A DNA stretch of 60,000 nt from Owenia fusiformis (Eukaryota > Annelida > Polychaeta > Sabellida > Oweniidae): positions 5,756,989 through 5,816,988 of the forward strand of contig CAIIXF020000006.1 of assembly GCA_903813345.2 (NCBI GenBank), in the 5' to 3' direction. A model generated the notes under the pieces. It was given only the letters and a program-made list of their open reading frames with translations, had not been told where the DNA came from and made no database searches. Of this stretch, positions 24,286 through 34,893 are shown piece after piece (the first letter of the stretch is position 1; each line of letters begins with the position of its first letter). A program made the translations under genes and the position numbers.

Positions 24286-24669
24286 CAAACTCAGACAACA
24301 TAACAAATAAATGAAATCGTATTGGTGCATACAGGCATAGCTGAAATCTTTCTGTGAGAGGATACAAAATATTGGACAGCAAAATCTAAATTCACCATAA
24401 AAATAATAATAATATTTTTCGTCTGATGTTTTCGTTGTCTGTCATTTAAAATGTAACTCCTAAGGCACGTTCTGGCGGAGCTTTCAACAAATTATCCATC
24501 AAGAACATATCAACAACATTGATTTAACCCGTGTGTTAAAGAATACAAATCACTTATTTATATTGTTTTATGAGCATGAAATATCAAACACTCCCCTTTC
24601 GAGAGCTGGCTGAAAACATACTTTATTAACAAGTTGGAAATTATCGATTTTTTATGTTGTCTGAGTTTG
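24286..24669. mobile_element. 384-bp AT-rich MITE in the foldback left arm
   Basis: The TIR CAAACTCAGACAACATAA is perfect over 18 bp (right end TTATGTTGTCTGAGTTTG). The right foldback arm reads through this position without the insert (TTTGCTCACATATACGGAAA versus TTTGCTCATA | insert | TGTGTACGGAAA), confirming a later insertion. The exact target-site duplication is not clear. There is no coding capacity. Confidence 0.8.
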
Positions 24670-24671
24670 TG

Positions 24672-25135
24672 TGTACGGAAAGCTATAGGGGACCTGTGCA
24701 TAATTCAAAATCGAATGGAGTTTTAACATGGGAGTGATATCACACACCGCGGCCCAGTTAGATAGATTTCATCGCGCACTGAATGAATTACAGGGGCCCC
24801 GTTGTGCAAAGTTAATTAAAATAAAGTGCGCAGAAATTCCGGCATTCAGTGCGCGATGAAAAAATGATTATCTGTGTACGGAAAGCGATAGGGGATATAC
24901 CGCAGAATTTAAAATTCAATGGAGTTTTAATATGGGAGTGATATCACACACCGCGGCCCAATCAGATAGATTTCTGCGCACTTTATTTATTTAATTCACT
25001 TTGCACAACGCGCCCCCTGTAATTCATTCAGTGCGCGATTAAAAATTGGTTATGAGTGATATCGCACACCAGGGCCCAGTCAGATCGATTTCTGCGCACT
25101 TTATTTATTTAGCCAGAATATTAACACACTCAAAA
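24672..25135. repeat. Shuffled direct and inverted copies of a foldback-arm module
   Basis: GGGAGTGATATCACACACCG occurs at about 24730 and 24933, with a diverged third copy (GAGTGATATCGCACACCAGG) near 25051. The neighbouring GCGCACTGAATGAATTACAG...AAAGTGCGCAG segment is present once forward and once reversed. The right arm has only one such module, so the expansion is private to the left arm. Confidence 0.8.
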
Positions 25136-25740
25136 TATCGCGCTGAAGCTTGTATATGCTGGCGCGATGGAAATATAGTTTTCTGTTAATAAATACCCAA
25201 CAAGAAAGGGTAGCACAACGAATTCAACTTTTTTCGAAAGACTGCAGACTTGACCCGCAAAATTGTAATTTTGGATCACAGTGATGCCTCTAGAGAGGAT
25301 ATCTATGAGAATTACAGATTATAGTGCGCAGAATTATAAAGTCAAACTGACCTCAAAACAACCCCCTCCCCCTTGCCAAATATTCGTTCAAAATCATGCA
25401 GTTTTTCACCATTTTTAGCACTTTTCGCATGATTTTTTTGCCAAAACTGTCAAAAAGCTCCCCCCCTCTTGGCAAAATCTCCCCCTTGGTAAAACCAATC
25501 CCCCAGATTAATCCAGGATACGGACCTGTATTCTTAGACGAGGTTGTTTAAGAACGTAAGGTAGACATAAGTGCCACCTGTTAAAAGCTAGGAGATCTTT
25601 TCTAAGTTATTAAGTCATCAATCAGCAGACTGGTAATTGTATCCCCCAGCCACTTCAAACTCCATACACTAACATACTATTACAATTTAAAATCAAATAT
25701 ATCTGTGTTCATTTGACTGTAGAAGGTGTACATTCATAGC

Positions 25741-26560
25741 ACTGAATTGTATTACATTGCATTGTATTGTATTGTATATCACATCATTTTATTGTATTGC
25801 ATTTTATTGTATTGCACTGCATTGTATTTTATTGCCGTATATTGTACTGTATTGCATTGTATTATATTATATTGCACTGCATTGTACTTTATTGCACTGC
25901 ATTGTATTGTACTGTAGTGTTCTACATTGTATTGCACTACACTGTATTGTATTGCGCCGCATTGTATTGTATTGCACTGCACCACATTGTGTTACACTGC
26001 ATTGTATTACACTGCATTGTATTGTATTGCACTGCAATGTATTGCACTGCACCATATTGTATTGCACTGCATTGTGCACTGCATTGTATTGTATTGCACT
26101 GTATTGAACTGCGATGTATTGTATTGCATTATATTGCACTGTATTGTATTGCATCGTATTGCACTGCATTTTATTGTATTATATTGCACTACATTGTATT
26201 GTATCATATTGCACTGCATTTTTTGCATCATATTACACTGCTTTGTATTGCATCATATTACACTAAATTGTATTGCATCATATTGCACTGCATTGTATTG
26301 CATCATACTGCTCTGCATTGTATTGTATCATATTGCACCGCATTGTATTACATCATATTGCACCACATTGTATTGCATCATATTGCACTGCATTGTATTA
26401 TATCATATTGCACTGCATTGTATTGCATCATATCGCTCTGCATTATATTGCATCATATTGCACCGCATTGTATTACATCATATTGCACCACATTGTATTG
26501 CATCATATTGCACTGCATTGTATTATATCATATTGCACTGCATTGTATTGCATCATATTT
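25741..26560. repeat. 5-bp satellite (TGTAT/TGCAT/TGCAC) of about 820 bp
   Basis: Continuous pentamers of ATTGTATTGCACTGCATTGT type fill the centre of the foldback. From about 26140 a longer repeat appears (TTGCATCATATTGCACTGCA). The sequence is open in all forward frames because the pentamer contains no stop, giving frames of up to 283 codons made only of a few residue types (Ile, Val, Leu, Tyr, Cys, His). These are not genes. Confidence 0.97.
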
Positions 26561-27367
26561 CGTATTTACCATTTCAGTTACAGTTTTATTACATAAAATG
26601 TTATTTATAAGATTATAATTTTCAAACATTGAAAATGTTTTATACAATATCACTTTAAAGATATGAAATGGCCCAAAATAATATATTTTCAATGGAACCC
26701 TTTGCAAGGGTCACTTCAACATAACGCCACGTGTAATCTGTATGCATACGCCCTCTTTTAATGAACATTATCTTTGAAACCATATTAGAATCGAATCTGA
26801 CAAAAGTGCGCATCATGGTCCTGGATGTGCTGCGCGCTAGAATCGGGAAATCTCAAAGTTCTCCCCGTTAGAGCCATCAATATTATCCAAAATTGTCATT
26901 TCGCTGGTTCACTCCGCAGTCTTTCGAAAAAAAATCAAATTCGTGGTGCCACGAATTTTTATTCGTTATATATTCACAGATAATCATTTTTTCATCGCGC
27001 ACTGAATGCCGGAATTTCTGCGCACTTTATTTTAATTAACTTTGCACAACGCGGCCCCTGTATTTCATTCAGTGCACGATGAAATCTATCTGACTGGGCC
27101 GCGGTGTGTGATATCACTCCCATGTTAAAACTCCATTCGATTTTGAATTATGCGCAGGTCCCCTATAGCTTTCCGTATATGTGAGCAAACTTTTATCTAA
27201 AAAATCATCGTTAAAGCTGTTTTTAAGAATTAATAAACAATATTTCAGTATATATCGCATGGTCACGAGAACCAGCACACAATAAATGTCGTTGATATTA
27301 GCACACATGGCGCAGGCTTTGGTAAAGTAACAGAATTTGACTATATTTGAAAATATCCATTATCGTA

Positions 27368-28040
27368 AATTTGCCCATTACCATTATATTAAAATAGTGT
27401 AGTAAAATAAAATAACCACTGCCCGGCAACTGAAAAAGGAAATGTAGCTCTTTACGTTTAAATGTCATTAGCCGACCATCATCAAGCCGGATACAAAGAA
27501 TTTATCACAATTTCAGCTAAGATGAGTATTAATTGGAATCCTTTTAGTAAAGATGAATAAACTTGGTGATCCCACGGCAATTTCCAATACACACAATATT
27601 CAATGACCACTCGTCAAAAATACTTGTTTTGCAGTGTTAAGTGTTGTACTTGATGATCTAAAAATCCAAACTTTTGTTTCTTACATGGCGAGAAATTATT
27701 TTTATAAGTTATAAGATGAAGAACTTTTTTAAAAGTCACATTTTCCAAGAAATGTCTCAAATAGTTTTTCATGTCATGAATAATGCATTTGACGAAATAA
27801 TTGATAAGTACTTTGTTCTAAAAACTATATTCTTCAATTAAAACTATTGTGAATAAATAATACATTCATGAAAATTGAATAACTATATTCGAATAGTCTT
27901 ACGATACGATCTCCTATTTGGAGGAAGTGAGAAACACTCAAAATCTCGTGATGTTTTTCAGATTTGTGGCATTGTGACAACAATGTTATCTCATATACTC
28001 TTTTTAGCAAATCAGGACTTCTAAATGCATCTCATGGAAT
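27368..28040. other. Non-coding stretch
   Basis: AT-rich, with no gene or repeat recognised between the foldback and the large satellite. Confidence 0.4.
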
Positions 28041-31000
28041 TTATAAATGCATATGATTCATATACGTGCATTATTAGCACACTATACGTGCAGTATTAAC
28101 ACATTACAACGTGCATTATTAGCACATTATACGTGCATTATTAAAATATTATGCATGCATTATGAACACATTATTACGTGCATTATAAACACATTACTAC
28201 GTGCATTATTAGCACATTATACGTGCATTATTAACATATAATGCATGCATTATGAACACATTATTACGTGCATTATCAACACATTATTACGTGCATTATT
28301 AGCAGATTACACGTGCATTATTAGCACATTATAGTGCATTATTAGCACATTACACGTGCATTATTAGCACATTATACGTGCATTATTAGCACATTATAGT
28401 GCATTATTAGCACACAACACGTGCATTATTAAAACATTATCACATGTATTATTAGCACATTACACGTGCATTATTAGCACATTATAATGCATTATTAGCA
28501 CATTACACGTGCATTATTAAAACATTATCACATGTATTATTAACACATTACACGTGCATTATTAGCACATTATACGTGCATTATTAACATATTATGCATG
28601 CATTATCAACACATTATTACGTGCATTATTGGCACATTATACGTGCATTATTAGCACATTATACGTGCATTATTAAAACATTATCACATGTATTATTAAC
28701 ACATTATACGTGCATTATTAACACATTATTACGTGCATTATTAGCACATTACACGTGCATTATTAAAACATTATCACATGTATTATTAACACATTATACG
28801 TGCATTATTAGCACATTATAGTGCATCATTAAAACATTATTACATGCATTATTAGCACGTTATACGTGTACTAACCACGTATTATACGTGCATTATTAAC
28901 ACATTATTACGTGCATTATTAGCACATTACACGTGCATTATTAGCACATTATAGTGCATTATTAGCACATTACACGTGCATTATTAGCACATTATACGTG
29001 CATTATTAACATATTATACATGCATTATTAACACATTACTACGTGCATTATTAGCACATTATACGTGCATTATTAAAATATTATGCATGCATTATCAACA
29101 CATTATTACGTGCATTATTAGCACATTATTACGTGCATTATTAGCACATTATTACGTGCATTATTAGCACATTATACGTGCATTATTAACATATTATACA
29201 TGCATTATTAACACATTACTACGTGCATTATTAGCACATTATACGTGCATTATTAAAATATTATGCATGCATTATCAACACATTATTACGTGCATTATTA
29301 GCACATTATTACGTGCATTATTAGCACATTATACGTGCATTATTAACTTATTATGCATGCATTATTAACACATTACACGTGCATTATTAGCACATTATAC
29401 GTGCATTATTAACATATTATACATGCATTATGAACACATTATTACGTGCATTATTAGCACATTATACGTGCATTATTAAAATATTATGCATGCATTATCA
29501 ACACATTATTACGTGCATTATTAGCACATTATTACGTGCATTATTAGCACATTATACGTGCATTATTAAAATATTATGCATGCATTATCAACACATTATT
29601 ACGTGCATTATTGGCACATTATACGTGCATTATTAACATATTCTACATGCATTATTAACACATTACACGTGCATTATTAGCACATTATACGTGCATTATT
29701 AACATATTATACATGCATTATGAACACATTATTACGTGCATTATTAGCACATTATACGTGCATTATTAAAATATTATGCATGCATTATCAACACATTATT
29801 ACGTGCATTATTAGCACATTATTACGTGCATTATTAACACATTATTACGTGCATTATTAACACATTACTACGTGCATTATTAACACATTACACGTGCATT
29901 ATTAAAATATTATGCATGCATTATCAACACATTATTACGTGCATTATTGGCACATTATACGTGCATTATTAACATATTCTACATGCATTATTAACACATT
30001 ATTACGTGCATTATTAACACATTACTACGTGCATTATTAACACATTACACGTGCATTATTAAAATATTATGCATGCATTATTAACACATTACTACGTGCA
30101 TTATTGGCACATTATACGTGCATTATTAACATATTCTACATGCATTATTAACACATTACTACGTGCATTATTAGCACATTATACGTGCATTATTAACATA
30201 TAATGCATGCATTATGAACACATTATTACGTGCATTATCAACACATTACTACGTGCATTATTAGCACATTATACGTGCATTATTAAAATATTATGCATGC
30301 ATTATCAACACATTACTACGTGCATTATTAGCACATTATACGTGCATTATTAAAATATTATGCATGCATTATCAACACATTATTACGTGTATTATTGGCA
30401 CATTATACGTGCATTATTAGCACATTATACGTGCATTATTAGCACATTATACGTGCATTATTAAAATATTATGCATGCATTATCAACACATTATTACGTG
30501 TATTATTGGCACATTATACGTGCATTATTAGCACATTATAGTGCATTATTAGCACATTACACGTGCATTATTAGCACATTATACGTGCATTATTAACATA
30601 TTATACATGCATTATTAACACATTATACGTGCATTATTAACACATTATTACGTGCATTATTAGCACATTACACGTGCATTATTAGCACATTATAGTGCAT
30701 TATTAGCACATTACACGTGCATTATTAGCACATTACACGTGCATTATTAGCACATTATAGTGCATTATTAGCACATTACACGTGCATTATTAGCACATTA
30801 TACGTGCATTATTAACATATTATACATGCATTATTAACACATTACTACGTGCATTATTAGCACATTTCACGTGCATTATTAGCACATTATACGTGCATTA
30901 TTAACATATTATACATGCATTATTAACACATTATACGTGCATTATTAACACATTATTACGTGCATTATTAGCACATTATAGTGCATTATTAGCACATTAC

Positions 31001-31420
31001 ACGTGCATTATTAGCACTTTACACGTGCATTATTAGCACATTATAGTGCATTATTAGCACATTTCACGTGCATTATTAGCACATTATACGTGCATTATTA
31101 ACATATTATACATGCATTATTAACACATTACTACGTGCATTATTAGCACATTATACGTGCATTATTTAAATATTATGCATGCATTATCAACACATTATTA
31201 CGTGCATTATTAGCACATTATACGTGCATTATTAAAACATTATCACATGTATTATTAACACATTATACGTGCATTATTAGCACATTATAGTGCATCATTA
31301 AAACATTATTACATGCATTATTAGCACGTTATACGTGTACTAATCACGTATTATACGTGCATTATTAACACATTATACGTGCATTATTATACGTGCATTA
31401 TCATAGTATACATGCATTAG
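28041..31420. repeat. Large satellite array, 22-bp monomers, higher-order structure (3.4 kb)
   Basis: The basic monomer is TACGTGCATTATTAGCACAT plus TA, about 150 copies. Variant monomers (TTAAAATATTATGCATGCAT; AAACATTATCACATGTATTA; ATTATAGTGCATTATTAGCA) recur in the same order, so there are multi-monomer higher-order units. A long composite segment near 28670-28905, ending CACGTTATACGTGTACTAAC, is repeated almost exactly at about 31210-31375, close to the other end of the array. Frames of 64-75 codons in it are by-products. Confidence 0.97.
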
Positions 31421-32480
31421 CGCAAACGTGTGTTATTTATTATGGGATGGCGATTGGATTGGCCTTAATTAAAGTGAATCGTAATAATTCTCGTGATTCG
31501 CTTTCGGCCAAATCAATGCGACATTGATGCACAGAGCCGATCATTCCTAATCATATCAGCATCACAATATCCATTTAGCAGAAGGATGCGAGGAGGGATT
31601 GGAGCAATAACTATAACGGATAATTCAAACTAAAACTAAGTAACCCTAACAGACGAATGCTGCATTTTGGATGTTCAAGCTCTGAAATGTCGACGGTGAA
31701 ACACACAATATGCGATTTGTTTTGTCGCACGTGTTGAATGACAAATATGTTTATGCTGGTTCGTTGACACCGAAGAATGGCATCCAGAAGGGCCGTGTCC
31801 AGCTAGGATATGTCGGGTTAAATTGTTCGTTATTCCTTACATTGGGTTAATTAACATTGTCGCTCGGAGGATTGTGACAGAATGACGCCATTCATTCGTT
31901 GAGGATATTTGGATATGAACTTAATAAAACAGGACGAAACGTATTCATGTATAAAAGAAACCTGAGACTGCGATGGAAACACACAGTTTATCGTTTGAGA
32001 CGCAATAAATTCCCAACGATAGCCGAAACGCAGGTATTTGATTTTCAAATCAACAGTTGTCATAGATTACGTCATTGGAATGCATGCGTTTGATTTGTGG
32101 TAATAAGGTCATATGTTTTCATAGTTAGCTATCTTTTGGTAGTCTTGCATCAAGCCCAAGTGACTCAAATAGACTCGTTTTTAGTTAAGTCTGTGAAATA
32201 TTTCAATAATTGCGCAGCTTTATTATATGCAGCACGTTTTACAGCAAAACTTCATAAGGTTTTTCAATAATGCTTAAATTAGACATGATAAACACTAATA
32301 ATATTAAATCAAGATTAGAAATGAACAAAGAAACAAGAATTGCAAACGGCAGTGTCAAGCGGCAACACAAAGGTTAATATTAATCATAAAGTCTTTACGT
32401 CGGATCACACAGGTATGAAATCAAATATGTGATAAATATGATACAATAGAGGAAATTCAAAGTAAAAAATAGTGATAATG
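31421..32480. other. Non-coding stretch
   Basis: Overlapping 64-70 codon frames at 31851-32093 on both strands have no recognised domain. Nothing else seen. Confidence 0.35.
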
Positions 32481-32595
32481 CCTCAAGTCACATTTGATAT
32501 ACGACAACCGTACGGCGGAAATATAGGGATACGATGTAGATTTTCTATTTTAATTTTGTGAAGTTACGGCTGCCGTAGAGCAAATGTGACTGAGG
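32481..32595. mobile_element. 115-bp MITE (CCTCA..GTCACATTTG termini)
   Basis: The left end CCTCAAGTCACATTTGATAT and right end GCAAATGTGACTGAGG are inverted copies, followed inward by CCGTACGG / CGGCTGCCGTAG. ATG precedes and follows the element, a possible 3-bp target-site duplication. Its terminus matches the start of the CpG-rich patch at 17748, so both belong to one family. There is no coding capacity. Confidence 0.7.
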
Positions 32596-33147
32596 ATGAA
32601 ATAGCACGAAACAGTCTATAATTTTATAGACTTTTATTTGAATTTATGCTTTGTTACATGTGCGTTCTAATTGTTACCTGCATAAGGTATGTGCTTGTTT
32701 TCCGCGTTTAATTACCCCTAGTTGCTAGTTAATTTGCTCTTTTTACGTCGCCTCCGTTTCACATATATAGTGGAGTCAGTTAGCAGTATAATTGCACTTG
32801 CTATAATCACAATTTTCTAACCAAAGTATCATTAATACATATTTTTTTGATATCAACCAAAGTGGTTTTAAAAAGTGGTCCCAGAGGATAATAACAGGCC
32901 TCGAAAATTTTGCTCGTTTCCATTGAGTCCCATGTTAATTTATCAATCTTCAAAAGCCCTGCAGAACATCTCAAGAGCAATAAAGTCAATCTTCCTAGTG
33001 TGTAACCATAACTTGAATGTCTTCAAAATATGAAGGGTTACAAGCTTGACTTTGCCTAGTTCCAAAGATTTTAGCGTTTGCATTTTGGAAAATTCCAATT
33101 GACCGCTATTATAAACTTCTATCAGTATGGCTGTCCTTTTCTCAAAA
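32596..33147. other. Non-coding stretch beyond the LINE break
   Basis: The frame 32943-33329 (minus) continues past the LINE homology at about 33148 with no recognised sequence. The rest is AT-rich without a gene. Confidence 0.35.
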
Positions 33148-34867
33148 AGAGCGCTGTCACATTCAGCAGCAGTTTGAAACTGTAAAATTTGCTCATTTTC
33201 GTATTCTAATTTGAGCTTTCTCATATGTCTTCTAAAATGTCTCTTTTTAAGTTTGTACTTAAGAAAAGAATCGTGATCGAGACCACGTGGTCTTCCGGCT
33301 TGTGTCCAAGCAACACGCGCAGCCCGCATTTCTGCATGAAGGATTTTTAAATCTCCTTTATTCCAAAAGGGCTTTAAGTATTTCCGGAACCGGGATCTCG
33401 GAATCTCGGAGTATCAGCAAGAGCACGAACAACTGAATCTAGGCCACCAATTGTGGTGAAATCGGCAGTATTTGTTATTTGTGACAATTGAATTTTAACA
33501 TCATTGGAGAATAATTGTTTCTGTGTAAAAGTGGCTTTGCGCCATCTCGGTATATTCATAGCCTCGCAAGAATAGTCGATTAGACTTAGTGGTAGTGACA
33601 TATTAACATTCATCATAACTGGGTGGTGATCAGATATATTGTGTGGATGATCATCAATAACTCTACATTGTTCTATGATATCGAACTTGTTTGTAGGTAC
33701 AAATAAATAATCAACGCATGACGAGGCATTATTGCGAAAAAATGTGTGTTTGGGGCCCGTTGTAAGATTTTGAGCATCAACAGCTAAAAGGTTTGAATCA
33801 AAGACCCATTTTTCTAGCAATAATCCCGGTCATTTGCCAAATCACATCTAGGTCCACTTTTCGAACCGAGGTGACCGTTGAAGTCACCGGTAAACATGAT
33901 TGTTCTTAAAGACGAATAAGTGCAAAAGAGACTGTACAGATGATCTATCCAGTCAATATATAGAGATTATCCTATATGAGGTTCAGGATATTGGGATTAT
34001 CCCGAGGCTAATATAATATATTTGCCCGAGGGCCGCAGGTCCCGAGGGAAAATATATTATATTGGCCGAGGGATAATCTCAATATCCTGAACCGACTATA
34101 GGGTAATATATTTATCCCATACCAATCTTGGTAATCTGGTTCACACTGTTCAGTCGTCGAAATGTTTTAGAGTATTCATGTCCAGTATTGTTTTCTTTGC
34201 CGCGCTCGGATTTTCCTGTTCTCACAAATATTCCCGCATTTATTTTCTCGAATTTTTGATTGATTAAGTGAATGCTCCTTCCCTCTTTAAACCATCAAAC
34301 AGATCCCGATTGTATGTGTTTTCCCCATTGTCATTTACAGTTATTACGCGAACGTTACAAATTATGAACAAATATACGAGCGGCGATTATGACGTAGCGG
34401 GCAGACTATATCTGCCCGCTCGGAGCGGGACGTAAAGCTATATCTGCCCGCTGATGGAAATATAAGTTTTTACAAACCGGCTTTATGTACCTCCAAGTAT
34501 GGGATAAATTCATTTATTGGATGATTTGCCGAAGGCATGTATACTGCAAATATGAACAAACCGCACATATTCTGTCTTCAATGCTAATTTTGTTTCGCAC
34601 AATGAGTGATTTATTGTACAGTATTGCTATGCCACCATGACCTCTTCGCACAGCGTCATCGACGGAAAGGTCTTTTTGTGATATACCATGTGAATCATAA
34701 TTCAAATCAAGAGTGTTTAGGAAACTTAAATTGTCTGGGTACAACCAATGCTCAGTTAAGGTAACAATATGATAGTTGGGCAGAATGTTCGTAAGAAAAG
34801 GACTACCATACATTATACCCTAACAATTCCAAGTCATGACGCTGAGGGACTTGTCATTTAGTGACAT
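33148..34867 (-). pseudogene. LINE ORF2: APE-type endonuclease plus linker, RT missing
   Basis: ORF2 would start at the ATG at 34867, 27 nt past the ORF1 stop. The first endonuclease motif VMTWNC is followed by an in-frame TAG, then TEHWL with the catalytic Glu position. After a 552-bp insertion (33957-34508) the domain resumes with YIDWIDHLYS, IMFTGDFNGHLG, a CVDYLFVP motif and the SDHHPV active-site His. A frameshift near 33830 and another near 33370 follow. Then come the post-endonuclease linker (YLKPFWNKGDLKILHAEMR) and AWTQAGRPRGLDHDSFLKYK. Homology stops near 33148 before any reverse-transcriptase motif. The product would have nicked target DNA for reverse transcription. This copy is dead by stop, frameshifts, insertion and truncation. 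Confidence 0.9.
33957..34508 (-). mobile_element. Palindrome-rich dispersed element, copy 2, inside LINE endonuclease
   Basis: Read on the minus strand it starts TTTATCCCATACTTGG and ends GGATAATCTCTATATA, as copy 1 at 13967-14721 does. It carries the same GCGGGCAGATATAG and TTCAGGATATTGGGATTATC hairpins. It splits the endonuclease between NEF(I) and YIDW, so the insertion point is fixed within a few bases. The candidate duplicated bases are AT-rich and ambiguous. The segment corresponding to the 67-codon frame of copy 1 is present but broken by a stop. Confidence 0.85.
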
Positions 34868-34893
34868 AGTAATGTAGATCAAAATATGCAGTA

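Larger units (their letters stand above)
22444..27367. mobile_element. Large foldback-like inverted repeat (about 4.9 kb) with nested insertions
   Basis: The left end TACGATAATTGATATTTTCA is inverted at the right end (...TGAAAATATCCATTATCGTA). Homology between arms continues through ATAGTCAAATTCTGTTA, AAAGCCTGCGCCATGTG, ATATCAACGACATTTAT, TTCTTAAAAACAGCTTT, ATAGGGGACCTG, GGGAGTGATATCACACACCG and TTTTTCGAAAGACTGC. The right arm is about 540 bp (26825-27367). The left arm is expanded by two insertions (22580-24205 and 24286-24669) and by local shuffling. A 5-bp satellite fills the centre. TA at both outer ends could be a target-site duplication. It could be a foldback transposon or an inverted segmental duplication; it encodes no transposase. 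Confidence 0.75.

Noticed and set aside
25767-26618. 283-codon plus-strand ORF and companions in the pentamer satellite
   Set aside because: The TGTAT/TGCAC pentamer has no stop codon in the forward frames, so long Cys/His/Ile/Leu frames follow automatically. Composition is not protein-like.
28041-31420. Possible CRISPR array
   Set aside because: There are no unique spacers between the repeats, monomers are contiguous, and the context is eukaryotic. It is a satellite.
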